64,000 nucleotides of DNA from Porogramme epimiltina (GCA_900155495.1 FTLJ01000046.1:104437-168436); one strand, 5' to 3'; positions 47,444 through 59,342 are shown, numbered from the stretch's first letter. Translations and numbers: made by a program. Notes: generated by a model not told the origin, from the letters alone.

Positions 47444-49161
47444 TCACACGTCATCTCCCTGATCTTCACAATGGGATATCGTACTCTCCTGAATGCTGTT
47501 TTGTATCCCCTGTTCGTCACCCGCTGCCCCGGGGCTGGTAACAAAGTTTAGCAGAGAAGGAGTAGAATGAGTCGAAAGGTGGAGGGGGTCATCCGAGTCG
47601 ACGTTCACAGAACGACAGTTTGCCTCCTGGAGATTGATAAGGAAGCGGGTGACGAGGATCGCTGTAAGGCTGTGTGAGACAACGCAGTGAGCGCTCGTCA
47701 GTATTCTGCAGCCTAAGGGGGAAGAAGTAGCGTACGACGTCGTAAATATGATGATGTTACTAGGAACCTCATTGCCAATGGTCTGGCTGAATACCTGTGC
47801 ATTAGGTGTTAAGCCTTGAGGTGAGGAGGTAGGTGTACAACGGGAGACATACTGAAGTCAACGAGAATGAAAGGTGCAAAATATTGAGTACAAGGAGTAA
47901 TCTGTCGGTAAAGTAAGTAAAGCCATAGAAGGACCATGACGTTCTCGAAAAGTGAGTGAACGTACACAAAGTATATATTTCCTGCAATAGAGAAACGTCG
48001 TGTCATTCCCTTCTCACGAAAATGCCAAATGAGCTGACCATCACGCAATAGTACATCTGCCAGGGTCGGACCGCGCTGTGCGAGAACCATTTTGCCTTGA
48101 GATACTTGACGAGATAGCTTCCACCAGGTGAGAACAATAATGAGGGTGTCTGCCACAATGAGGGAACCTCGTGCAGCAACCACGTCTGGAATATCAATGA
48201 GATAGGATCGCGCGTGCATGAAAATCATTTTACACACAGCTATGGAAATATAAAATGAGTTCAAAGTCAACGAGGGAGACGACCTAGCGACGAGCTTACG
48301 CAATATAAACTTGAATCAAGGTGGTGGGACCCGCCACCAGGCAGCCGAATATAGGATCGACGTACGCTCTATATCCAAGAACAAGTTGAGCCTAGAAGAG
48401 AAGGTATTGAGAGAAAAATCCACTTTATCCAATAGGACAACATGCGCACTACGTTTATACCTAGGGGGACGAGTGAAAGGAGTAGGATGAGGGCGGAGAA
48501 GGTTCTAGATGTGCTCAGAGCGAATGCCCTCCCGGCGGAGAATACTGAAAAGCTCATTGTCAGGTGAGCTTCCCTCAGAAGAATTCGGGTTCTACCTACC
48601 TGCTGGGGGTACGAATGTGGCGTAATCCATGATGACAGAAGCCCACTGCTCTCTGTTGCACCTAACACACAGCCTATCAGCTCCCGCGCTGGTGCAAATA
48701 GTTCCGAAACTCACGTCTAGCGTGGGACGTAACGTCAGGCGGAACAGATAGCTTAGGATAGTGCAAGGTAGAGACTCACATTGTGCGTCAATGACACGTT
48801 GAAGATGGGTGCCAGATCAAATGCGGAATACGCGAGGACAAGGTATCTGTTTATCAGGAAGAGGGCTGTCGCACCAGAGAACTTGCGCATCCAGAAGAGG
48901 CTTATACCACGTTCCATGGTGATGAGATGTTCATAGAATACTAGGGCTATGTATTCACTCTGTAAGCTTCATGTCAAAACGCGCAAGGTCAGACTGAAAA
49001 AGCGAACCAGATGCTGCTATGTTGATATATTTTGCACTGACGCTATGACGGTATACAGTCAGGGTAGGATGAATGTCGCTAAGGCAGTGTTCTACTTACA
49101 AACTGTCGAATAGTTGTACGATTGTGGCCCCGTCCATACTTGCAGCGGTGTCACTGGCCAT
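47444..49161 (-). CDS. DUF6533-family seven-TM membrane protein, array copy M
   Basis: Exon 1 (49100-49161) reads MASDTAASMDGATIVQLFDS with GTAAGT. The microexon is VSAKYINIAAS with GTTCGC. Exon 3 (about 48790-48950) reads ALVFYEHLITMERGISLFWM, RKFSGATALFLINRYLVLAY. CNREQWASVIMDYATFVPPAG, FSAGRAFALSTSRTFSALIL, VAARGSLIVADTLIIVLTWW and LLVLNILHLSFSLTSV follow. The loop exon is QVFSQTIGNEVPSNIIIFTT. The last exon reads LTAILVTRFLINLQEANCRS and ends EDQGDDV, TGA at 47444. The ERG in place of DRE is unusual, but the rest fits. About 380 residues, apparently intact. Confidence 0.8.
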
Positions 49162-49228
49162 GGTGAAGAGACTTGTGAGGGGGGCAGCTGAATGCACTTC
49201 TGTGATACCCGGCGTTGAGTGCACGCGA

Positions 49229-49237
49229 GTTAAATAC
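49229..49237 (-). promoter_or_regulatory. TATA-like element of copy M
   Basis: The minus strand reads TGGGGGGTATTTAAC, about 68 bases before the start at 49161. Confidence 0.5.
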
Positions 49238-51181
49238 CCCCCAGCAGTTGGCGCTAGATACCATTCTACGTATGTCGTACGCATGCTACACTGCCCCTAC
49301 CTGGACCCTATTTTGGAGGCTTGTGGTCGAGAACCTAGGCACCGACAGTAGTAAGAAGCGGTGGAGATGTAGAAGCTCTGGACGTCAAACGTAGACACAA
49401 GGAGACCGCGTGCAACCTGCTGCTTACGCGTCAATATCATGGTTCTGAACAGATATCCACGAATGCCAAGCCTCTCGGTTTACACATTCAAAATCTATGG
49501 AGCTCAATAATATTTCAACCCTTAACGGCAGGGAAGGGTAGGCCAAAAACGCACACACCGAAAGAATCCATGTAAGCCGCTGTCACACGCTGATACTCAG
49601 GTACCTTGATCCTAGTCTATATTGTGCGCGTAGTTGCGCCTCCGCCACCTCCCCAATAGGTGGAGTTCTATCCAGCATCGGTCACCGAAGCAATACCTGA
49701 TCATGTTGAAACATAGAATAGAGGATCTAGGTAACAGCTAGTCACCGCAGAGGGAGCAACCACCCGTTTTCAGTGAAGATCATTACGTTGATCGAATGCG
49801 GCCATCGTGTCGGCCGTCGTGCCAAGGGATCGACGGAACTATGCAGTCTACGTTGCACCTGTCACACAGCATACCAGCTACAAGCGAGCTTTACATAAGT
49901 GAGGATCAGAAACAGGAGGTAGATTGTGGGGAAATAGATATACCACACAATGAAGCGACACTGTGCATACCCGTCAGTGTGGAGGGATTCAAAAGACGAT
50001 GGTGACACCGAGCTGTCTCTGATGGAGAGATCTTCCACAACCAGTGCCGATAGCTATCGATAATCTATGGAGGTCCGCACCCCTCGAAGGTTATGTCCAG
50101 TAAGCTTAGAATAGAACCTCAGTGAACGGTGATAGCTAGCCTAGAAGGAGGGTCGTTTTTGGTAAGCACAGACGACCACACGTGGTGGAGAAAGAGTGCA
50201 AGGATCCTACAGATAATGTTTCCTGTTCCTGATTTTACGGTCAGCAAGATATTAGTAAAAATGCTGAGGGTTAGGCCATATGTGACACATTATGGTCCAA
50301 CCTCATGATACGACATATAGGAAGCATACATACTATGCGAAGGAACCAGTGAGACCAAGGCTGCTAGGTCTAGTATAATATTCGGCGGCCGGGATGGCAT
50401 GTTGTGTTTTTCAGACGTGGTCGCTCGATGCTATGGCCCTTGGGTACTGTCTTGAACGTGCTTAACTAATTCATATAGTTACTGTTGGGAGCAGTGACTC
50501 AGTGGAGACAGCGTCGGAGGGGCCGGAAACCCGCCGGCCCCGTAGCAGGACACGGAAAACACTCGGAAATGGGAACGGGCCGCTCGGTGTCGGCGTCACG
50601 ATGTAGCCTTCGGCCTCAACTTGCACCTTCAGCCTCCCTCTTTGCTTTTAATCTGGACGTATGTTTCTAAACGGCTTCTTCCCTCTTACTCTTGCTGACA
50701 AGCAGGATCGACTCCTAGGGTACGCTCTTTGCCAATGGATTAGCCTTTCCAAAGATGCCCTCGGGCCTCCGGTCGATGTGATTAGGATGCACTAACAAGA
50801 CGTTGTCTCCGCCAAGATGTGGGGACTTGCACAATTTTCACCTAAAAATGCGACCCGTAGGAGAACACGATGCGCCTCTGGGATACCGTAGTATGAACAC
50901 CGCAGTAGTGACACGTCATCTGTACCGTAACGGGAAGCCGCTTACTTAGAACAGCCCTTTAAATACGGAACTCAGGGTCGCCAAGGTTGCTTAGTTGAGA
51001 CATACATGTATTGTAGTGCACTCTGAAACGCGTATTGTATGCTAACACCACTAATATGTTACATCGTTGCACTTGCACCGTCGACTCCCATGCCCGTACT
51101 AACTGCAGTACCGGTCCAAGCTTACAATTACTCAAATTTTAGATGCAAGAGCTGTAAACTACGCATCCTCCCCTAGAGAGG
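49238..51181. other. Spacer between copies M and N
   Basis: No gene is supported. A GC-rich piece at 50490-50640 (ggccggaaacccgccggcc and cttcggcctcaact) resembles the GC-rich block of other spacers. The rest, including 50640-51181, shows nothing recognisable. Confidence 0.4.
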
Positions 51182-52947
51182 CTATACTGTCGCGTCGAAT
51201 GAGATCGTTTCTCCATAGTCAAGTTCCAGTTCCTCCGAGGTCTTCGAGATGCCGTCTTGCACATCGGTTTGAGTTGACACAACCGTACCTCCTGCTACGC
51301 TGGAAGTGGCGACAAAGCTCGGTAAGAGATTGTTCGAGTTTGTCGAGATGTAGAGGTCGTCGTCTAAGTGGACCTTGATGGGGCGGAGGTTGGCTTCCTG
51401 GAGGTTGATGAGGAATCGGGAGACGAGGATCGCTGTGAGCCTGTGTCACCATAACGAGGCGAGTAGTAGTGAGTGTGACTGTATGAGGGGAGACAGCACG
51501 AGTAACGTACGGCACGGTGAATACAGTGACGCTGCTCCCAGCGTCACTGCTTCCGCAAAAGCCGAATACCTACGGAATGTTAGACCAATGGTAGTATCAT
51601 TACACGGCATCGAAGTGGGACATACGGAGGCCAAGGAAAAAGACAAGTGCAATACGTTGAGGATGAGAAGCAATCTGCCGATAAAGTGAGTCCTTTGAGG
51701 TTTTGCAGCGTGCGAACGAGCATACACAAAGTAGTTCGTCCCTAAAGGGAATTATCCTCAGCATAAAGACATCTATATGATGAAAAAACGATTGAAGAGC
51801 TTACCATCACGTAAGAATATATCTGTTAAGGTGAGACGACGGCTGGATAGGACTACCCTCTCTGAGGTAATGCTGTCGAAGAGCTTCCACCAGGTGAGGC
51901 CGATAATGAGAGTATCCGCAGTGATAAGCGAGCATCGGGAGGCTACCACCACTAAGACGTGTGTCAACGGGTTATCGGAATGGCCTGATGATGATTTTAC
52001 GCACAGCTACGAGCACGCATGAGCTTGGGCTGACTGGAAGTTATTGACAACAGGCTCACCCAATATACACCTCCTCAGACGGGTAGACCTGTCGCGCCAC
52101 GCAGCCGAATACTGGGTCGACTAATGTACTGAACCCAAGTATAAGCTGAGCCTGTCGAGTCGCGTGTGTCACGGTTTAGGTCCCATCCATATATAAAGCA
52201 GTACACGCACTACGTTCGCGCCCAGAGGGCCCAGGGATAGTATCAATACGAGCGTCGAGAAGGCCACAGATTTGCTCAGAGCAAACGCTCTCATGACTGA
52301 AAAAACTTGGGGAGCCCATTGTGAGTGGACATTGGAATAACGGACGGGCTCAAGATTGCTTACTTGTTGGCGGGATGAACGCAGCGTACTCCATTATCAC
52401 ATAAATTAGCTGTACCCCATTGCACCTTACGTTGCGAAGTTATAAATCGGTTTCTACATCAACGCGAAGAGTAAGTGAGCGAATAACTCACACCTAGCAT
52501 GATGGAAAGTTGTTAATCCGTTTAGTTGCGTTAGAAGAGGGATCATGCGGACTCACACGCTCATTCACGCCCGCGATGAAGCCAGGAATCAAAACGAGTG
52601 CGCTGTATATTACAATAAGATAGCGGTTTGCGAGAAAGAGGGCTGTCGCGGAAGAGTGTCTCCGCTTCCAGAAGAGGTCGATCTCACGGTCCATAGTGAG
52701 CAGATGCTCGAAGAAGATGAGCACTAGGCAGAAGGCGTCATTAGCATGACTCGAGTCAAAGGGTGCCAAACACAGCGGAGCTCACCTGATGCCGCAAGGC
52801 AGACGCGGTCTTGAACAAGACTGAGGCCGTTCCGGGGGTAGGTTAGGGAAGTGTGAGCTGTACTTTATGGGATACAACTTACAAAGAGTCGAACAAATCT
52901 ATAATTGCCATCCCGTCGTTGCTCATGATGGGTTCACTGGTGGACAT
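51182..52947 (-). CDS. DUF6533-family seven-TM membrane protein, array copy N
   Basis: Exon 1 (52883-52947) is one codon longer than usual: MSTSEPIMSNDGMAIIDLFD. The microexon gives LVQDRVCLAAS with GTGAGC. Exon 3 reads VLIFFEHLLTMDREIDLFWK, RRHSSATALFLANRYLIVIY. Later exons give CNGVQLIYVIMEYAAFIPPT, FSVMRAFALSKSVAFSTLVL, VASRCSLITADTLIIGLTWW, LTDIFLRDGK and LLILNVLHLSFSLASV. The loop exon has GSSDAGSSVTVFTVPYV. The last exon reads LTAILVSRFLINLQEANLRP with a tail ending TISFDATV and TAG at 51182. No break found, about 390 residues. Confidence 0.8.
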
Positions 52948-53006
52948 TTATACCGGTAAGCCAGGGGACCCAGATCGAGCGCGCTCACAGAGAGCTCACG
53001 TCGACC

Positions 53007-53013
53007 TTTATAT
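53007..53013 (-). promoter_or_regulatory. TATA box of copy N
   Basis: The minus strand reads CGACGATATAAAGGTC about 60 bases before the start at 52947. Confidence 0.55.
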
Positions 53014-54269
53014 CGTCGTTCCGTGACAAAATGGTACTAGACTGCACACAATGCTGACTAGCTGCTCATGCTGCTTAGCCCCCGTCGCATCGCGGAGCGC
53101 TCTTGTGCCTCCTGGCGATGATTTCCGCGCGAAAATTGCAGAAGCGCGGGCAGGAGTGGCGAAAAAGAAAACGCACAGACTGGGTGAGAGCGATGAGAAT
53201 GCACCACATTTACCGCACCATTCGCATGTTAGAAAGCCAAGGCAAGCCTAGGAAAGTGGATGTAGTTGGGCACGAACAGACGAGCATGCTCTCGGGCTGC
53301 GTGAAGAGAGTCGACGTCCGCAAACTTTCAGGCGCTCATAAACGGCGCGCTGACGTGACCTGACACATACGGAAAGCCAGACGCTCGGACCGGCCGCCGG
53401 CCTACGCTCACTGCTCCGTGTTCTCCGGAGTCGCATTGAGCGACCTTGTGCATAACAGATTCTACTGATATCTAGTACGACTCTTATCCTGTGAGGCCTT
53501 GGTCATACTAGCGATGACCCAAGCTACCTCAGTCCGACTCCTCCACTAGTATTTGTAGAGTACGTGCGGCTCCATCTCCTCGACGCATTTTACATTCTTG
53601 GGCGGCAAGGGAATATGCTCCGGGGACGCCCGTCCTCGGAGTCGAACCGACGGCCTAGATTTTTCAGAGAAGCGTCCGGCATTCGCAATACCAGTCCGAC
53701 TCCAATCGCGCAGTCGTAGTCATCCACTCACCATCCGGTGCTTTGTCCTTGTCCATCTCGCTACAATCCAACGCATGCTCACCTGCCGGCTGAATGCGTC
53801 ATCGTTACCTCAGTGCCGTCACCAGTAGCCGCCGACTCTGAGGGCAGCTCCCGGTCCCACCGGGGGATCATGGAAGCTCAACGTTCAGCCAGGATTTGCA
53901 AGACGTCCAAGACTGTCGGTGTCCCGATGCCGTCGCTTTTGGTACGCAGAACACCGAACGCCCTCCGGCTCTCGAAGCAGCGACCCACACCGAACCGTAG
54001 AGCAACTTTCGATACGCCCGTAGCGGCTTTCGGCGTCCTTCGGCCCCGGAGAGTAGGACGTAATGAGCGTGTGGAGGTTATGGTGGTGGGGGCAGGCGGG
54101 GTGAGAGATGGAAGGAAGCCGCGGAAGAGGTGATAGGTGTCCTCGAAATGGGTGCGTTTTCCGCCCTTTCATATACGCACCCTTCCTCATACGCAGCATC
54201 GCAGCTCCGCAATGGGGGTGCTCTACGCCCCCATCGGCCCCGCTCCCTAGTGATTCCTTTCGCGCTCGC
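53014..54269. other. Spacer between copy N and the transposon
   Basis: No gene is supported. A second tRNA-like stretch (minus strand CGGTTCGACTCCGAGGACGG near 53629-53648, with ctgaaaaatct about 20 bases upstream) is probably a relic. The rest is moderately GC-rich and unrecognised. Confidence 0.4.
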
Positions 54270-54277
54270 AGTAGGCG
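54270..54277. repeat. Left target-site duplication, AGTAGGCG
   Basis: Eight bases immediately left of the transposon, repeated exactly at 55047-55054. Confidence 0.8.
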
Positions 54278-55046
54278 TAGTGATTTGCACGGCTCGGGCT
54301 CAGGCCGCGAAGCCGTGAGGCTGAGCCGTTCAGAAGCCGGGCCGAGCCGAGCCCTGTCTGCGGCCTCCAAGGGCTCGACGGCCCGGCCTCAGTTTGTGTA
54401 AAGCCGGGCCAGGCCAAAAAGCCGCGGCTTCCAGTCTGACCGACTTGTAGAGGCTCAGAGCCTGCTTGTGGTTGCCGCCTTCACCTCACCGAGCTGACAA
54501 GAGGTGGATTTCTTGAGGAAAATGATGAACTATCGCAAGGGTAAATGATGTGAGCTAATAAGGACGGATGACAGGCAGAAATACGACAACCGACGTCATG
54601 GAGAAGGCGTCTGCCGCCGAACATGGGTCTACGTCCGCCTTCAGTCTCTCGGTTCCTGCACTAAGCGGTCAGACTGGATGAGGGTATGTGTTATTCTGGA
54701 GCAACTCTAACTCTATCCAAGCAGCTCACCTGTACATTTCGCGCAGGCCCATGCAGAAAAGAAGCGGTGTGTCAACTAACACCGAAGACCGCTCGATATC
54801 CTGGGCGTCCTTGGGCCGCAAGCAACTCGCCGGCCCCCGCTCGAGCAGCCACTGTTGCACGCGCTGGTGAGGGCTGTAAGGGGTAGTGGCGTAGCATCGT
54901 AAAAGCCGTGGCCCCGAGCCGGGCCAGGCCACGGCTTCCGGCTTGTGGCGGCCTGGGGCCCGGCTTGTGTCATGGACAAGCCTGAGCCGCCCGAAGCCAG
55001 GCCAAAGCCGGGGCTTTCAGGCCGAGCCGGGCCGTGTAAATCACTA
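54278..55046. mobile_element. Non-autonomous hAT-like DNA transposon, 769 bp
   Basis: The element begins TAGTGATTTGCACGGCTCGG. The reverse complement of its right end begins TAGTGATTTACACGGCCCGG, so 18 of the first 20 bases match. It is flanked by the perfect 8-base duplication AGTAGGCG. Eight-base duplications and ends of the form YARNG are known traits of the hAT superfamily. Both arms (about 54278-54435 and 54900-55046) are rich in GCCGGGCC and GGCTC words in opposite orientations, like hAT subterminal repeats. The middle has ordinary composition and no transposase-sized frame, so movement would need a transposase from elsewhere. The perfect duplication suggests a fairly young insertion compared with the spacers around it. 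Confidence 0.8.
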
Positions 55047-55054
55047 AGTAGGCG
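55047..55054. repeat. Right target-site duplication, AGTAGGCG
   Basis: Exact copy of 54270-54277, directly after the TCACTA end of the transposon. Confidence 0.8.
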
Positions 55055-55804
55055 CGATGCCCCATGCCATGTGAGGTACAAAGCAAGCATACTGTCCCCT
55101 TCATGGCATGCACTTCAACAGTTCCACCAAGAGCCGCTGTCTAGCCAGTCGTGCCTTCAGCTCTCCCCACCTGCCCATACATGTACGTTCTCCTATATCA
55201 TGGCCAAGAGCGAAAAGTGAATACCCCTCTAGATGTTCCAAACCGTGCCATCACTCACGTTGCAACCCTTTCCTGCCCCCCTGCACAACGTGAGAGGCCC
55301 AGCCGAAGATAACTGGGGCGCAAAACTCCGAATGACCAGTGCACGGACATTCTGTGGATTCTTGGCTCATGCAACCCCGCCACCCCGCCGTCAATCCCGT
55401 TCACAACGTTCATCGTCCACACGTTCCCGCCGTCTGAAATCAAGATGAGGAAGAAGCTTCTAGCGACGGGGGGCCACCCGCATGTGCGGTAAGCATTGCT
55501 ATCCGCGTTCAGGGCCGCAGGTTCCCATCCAACTTTGCTCATGCAATTTGGGCAAATCCTCCTTAGGAAGCTCCCCCGCGATATCGCAAGGACGGTACGA
55601 AGTATATACGCCATGTTTGGGGCCTTCGCCGCTGTATGGGGATGCCTCTGCGCGCAGACGGAGTGTGGATAGGGCACTTGCGTCCCGCTCATACTATCCG
55701 AATGGAATGCGCATGGTCTCCGCGCTTCCTCAAGCCATGATAGGTAGGGACGGCCTGGAACTATGATGTATGTGTCACTTATCTGGTGCTTATTCCACCT
55801 CTAA
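55055..55804. other. Spacer between transposon and amidohydrolase remnant
   Basis: A minus strand frame at 55255-55692 and + strand frames opposite it are open, but none shows a family I recognise. It may include decayed upstream exons of the amidohydrolase remnant; I could not show this. Confidence 0.3.
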
Positions 55805-55810
55805 CTCGAT

Positions 55811-56890
55811 GTGGTGTTGGACGTACCAGGAGGTGAGTGCCCCCTAAAACACATGCGTGTGCGGTGTCTCAACCCATGCCTCGCAGGTTTCATCACGCTT
55901 GGTTTCATTAACGTGCACGCGCACTGGAATGGCTACACCACTACGTACCCTGCACGGTCATGGGAGACGGAGACGTTCCTCGCTTATGGTGCGATAACGT
56001 TCGACAAGTGACTCGTCGCATCTAGTACTTCTACTATTTCTGATAAAAGTAGCTACTTTTTGAGTCCAAGCTCGGTCAATGCCCTCGGATTCGCTGAACA
56101 CTTCTGCATGGAGCGTGGTCAAATGGTTGGACTTCGCGTCTACCATACCGATGATCTCTACGGCGCCGGAGCAGCGAACACGCATCAGGACACCGTGAGC
56201 ACGGGGGTGGACCATCGAGCTTCTCGTACAAGGACTACCAACTCCCATTCAGGTAGGTGATACTCTACGCTGCGCAACGCCTTCCGTGCTGAGTAATCCA
56301 CAGGGCTTCCCGCGAGAGGCTACTCCTTGCTGCTTGCGACTTTGAGGTGCTTTGTGTTCCCGAAGGTGTAAGATGCTGCTTGGTGTGCTGCTAGTCATCC
56401 CATATGGCTCAAACTGGGATTGGGATACGACGTACATCATTGACGGTATGGGTTCAAATACGATGCACACGCATTTTTGTTAATGATGGGTGCAATTAGG
56501 TATGACAGCTGTCAAGCATTCGATCCCCACTCCCGGCTCTACGACGATATGCTGACACTATATGCCCTGAGCGGCACTGGTTCGACGCTGACGCACCTCG
56601 TCAACCACGGAGGCGTCATGGGAGGGCAACATATCTGGGCTACGGAAGAGGTGTCCGGCAAACACTTTCTCGGGGTAACGCGACATTTGTAATCATTTTT
56701 AGATTGCGACTTCTTACCCGCCATGATGTCTCAGAAGGCGCCAGCTCGGAGTCTACGGCTCGGCCGATCAACTGTAGGTCGTTGACTATTTCTGACGTAC
56801 TGAAGGTGCTGACACCCGGTCCCTCGTAGCTTTTCAACACGTCGGCTTCCATTGCTGAGATGGTGGCGATGGATCGCCGTACGTATCTTC
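55811..56890 (+). pseudogene. Amidohydrolase remnant
   Basis: Scattered pieces of one amidohydrolase-superfamily protein run in order. VLDVPGGFITLGFINVHAHW spans an intron (55832-55886) and keeps the HxH metal-binding pair at about 55916-55924. Then come PARSWETETFLAYGAITFD, GFAEHFCMERGQMVGLRVYH, THQDTVSTG, SFSYKDYQLPF, NWDWDTTYIIDGM, YDDMLTLYALSGTGSTLTHL, GGQHIWATEEV and LFNTSASIAEMV (about 56829-56865). The family enzyme is a long metal-dependent hydrolase, often with an N-terminal beta-propeller; neither that nor the C-terminal end is visible. Breaks: a deletion with frame change near 56200, in-frame stops near 56370, and a one-base frame change near 56530. Its + orientation opposes the array. 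Conclusion: a dead, partial gene. Confidence 0.8.
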
Positions 56891-57535
56891 TCGTAGCTCT
56901 GTTTAGGCATATCGCACCGGGTTCGCAAATGCGATGTATGCGAATGCTCAGCGTATACAATTTCGTTCTATGCCCCTCAGTTGTGGAATCTTACAACACG
57001 TTTGTGTGTTTCTCTCTCATTTCATTCAGCCGTGTAGTCTCTGATTAACTGGCACGCTTCAGGCGCGAACGGGGGCTCACAAATGGTGACGTCATCATCG
57101 CCTCAGGTAGGGTTGTCATGGCAGTGGAAACGATCCAAGGTTCCGGCAACATGCACACTTTTGTCTATACTTTGTAGTCATGCACCATCACAATCCGCAC
57201 GTTCCTTTATCCCTAACCTTACCCTGCGACGTTGGAGGTCTGCTGGGAGGCACCCCAACGCAAACGGCGAGTACATGTCGCAGAACCGATAATCGGGTGT
57301 CAACACTGTTCATTGTTCTATCGCGTACAAGGATGTCGTCCACTAGGTCTTCATGTACTTCTCCTACTTCATACCCCTTCACAACCTCCTACGAAGAGAG
57401 AATACATTGTGGGTGTCATACATGAGATAAATCCGATTGTGTCCGTAGAGCTATTTGATATCGACCAGCACTGGCGACTTGGGCCTCCCCGGTGGCGTCA
57501 GGTGACAGCGCCCTCACAGTGCGATGCGACCCTTC
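56891..57535. other. Spacer between amidohydrolase remnant and copy O
   Basis: It may hold further decayed amidohydrolase sequence, but no motif is clear. The right part is the 3' flank of copy O. Confidence 0.3.
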
Positions 57536-59262
57536 CTATTCGTGGTTGATATGGTCACCATCTAGATCTCCATCTATAGCGTCTCCCGACTCCACTTGAC
57601 TAGGTGCGGCTTCGGGTGCAGCCGCCACGGGACGGCCGACAAAGCTCGGCAGAGAGTTCCCCGAGTGTGTCGAGAAATGGAGGGGGTCGTCCGAGTCAAC
57701 TTTTACCGAGCGCAAGTTGGCCTCCTGGAGGTTGATGAGGAAGCGGGAGACGAGGATCGCCGTGAGCCTGCGTGGCGACGACAGGATCGGTCGTGCTGGT
57801 GAGCACTGTAGTTTCAGAGGGCAAGGATGGTGGCGTACGGGTTGGTGAATTGGGTGATGTTGCTCGAATCATCGACTCCACCTTCGCTGAATACCTGCAT
57901 ATGACCAATTGAAGAAGGCTTAAATAGGTTATCACAATAAGAAATCCTACCGAAGTCAAAGAAAACGACAGGTGGAGGACGTTGAGTACGAGGAGCAGTC
58001 TGCAGGTTACGTGAGCATCGCGTAACCGCCGTTTCGAGACATGAACGTAAGTCAGCATACACAAAGCAAATTGTTCCTATCATGTAGACGTAAGTTCATC
58101 TTCAGGGTATCAAGAAACCTTTAGGATGCTTACCGTCGCGCAAAAATATATCTGTGAGCGTAGGGCTGTGGCGGAATAGGCGTCCTTTCCCCAAAGTGGC
58201 AGTGCGGAATAGCTTCCACCAAGTGAAGGAAATGATGAGAGTGTCGGACACGATGAGGGAGCCCCGAGATGCTACAAGCCCTGTGGAATTCGTCAGCCTA
58301 GAGACCGCGAAGTAGGATAGTGTTGGACGCACAACTACAGAGATGAGTGAGACGATTCCGACTGCACTTCATAGCACAATGAGCTTACCTTATATTTACC
58401 GCCTTTGACGGAAGAGACTCCAGACTCAAGCAGCCGAACACGGGGTCTACATACCCACTGAATCCAAATGTAAGACTAGCCTGTTGGGGAGCGGGTGCCA
58501 CACGTCTTGAGCACATATTTCCCGAGAAGGCAAAGTATGCGCACCACATTGACACTCACAGGACCGAGGGAAAGGAACAAGATGATGGCGGAGAAAACCT
58601 TGGACTTGGTCAGAGCGAGTGCTCGCATGGCAGAAAACGCTTGATGGTTTGTTGTCAATATGGCGCCTCAAGTACCGTGAGTTCAAGCATCATTTACCTG
58701 CTGGTGGTATATATACGGCCTTATCTATGACAATTGAGGACCATTGAAGTGCGTTGCACCTGTTGGACATCCTGTCATCCACAGGACAAACATGAGAAAG
58801 TAGAAGAAGCACCGCTCACGTCTAACGAGTTAAATGTCAGTCCTACGCAAAGCCGTAGCAAGGGAATGGGTTGGACTCACGCTATCCGTCATGGACTTGG
58901 TGATGAGGGGGACCAGATTGAGCGCAGAGCATATGAGGATAAAATGCCTATTTGTGACGAAGAGGACGGCCTGGACGGAGAATTTGCGTTTCCAGAAGAG
59001 ACTAATCTCTCGATCTATGGTGATGAGTGACTCGAAGAAGATGAGCACTGTGAAGTACCCGTAGTGTCAGCGTTGTAGCTCAAGAATGAGTAACCGGGAG
59101 GGGTTGCTGACCCGAAGCCGCTACAGTGGCACAGTATCCGACGAAGCTGTTGCGGTGGGTCATTTGAACAGGATACACCACATAGATGTGCATTACTTAC
59201 AAAGAGTCGAATAAATCAATTATCGCTTTGTTGTCAATGCTTGCGGCAGGGTCACTATCCAT
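57536..59262 (-). CDS. DUF6533-family seven-TM membrane protein, array copy O
   Basis: Exon 1 (59201-59262) reads MDSDPAASIDNKAIIDLFDS with GTAAGT. The microexon gives FVGYCATVAAS with GTCAGC. Exon 3 reads VLIFFESLITIDREISLFWK, RKFSVQAVLFVTNRHFILIC. CNALQWSSIVIDKAVYIPPAG, FSAMRALALTKSKVFSAIIL, VASRGSLIVSDTLIISFTWW and LTDIFLRDGK follow. The loop exon reads QVFSEGGVDDSSNITQFTNP. The last exon reads LTAILVSRFLINLQEANLRS with a short tail ending DHINHE, TAG at 57536. Intact, about 370 residues. The frame stays open for 226 codons upstream of the ATG, but the TATA box inside that stretch supports the start given here. Confidence 0.82.
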
Positions 59263-59336
59263 TTTGACACTTTTAGAGAACGCGCAGGGCAAGTTGTTGC
59301 TAGGACTTATCGCTTGGTAGCTGCTCTTATATCCCT

Positions 59337-59342
59337 CCACCC
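59337..59342 (-). promoter_or_regulatory. TATA box of copy O
   Basis: The minus strand reads GGAGGGATATAAGAGCAGC, about 75 bases before the start at 59262. Confidence 0.55.
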
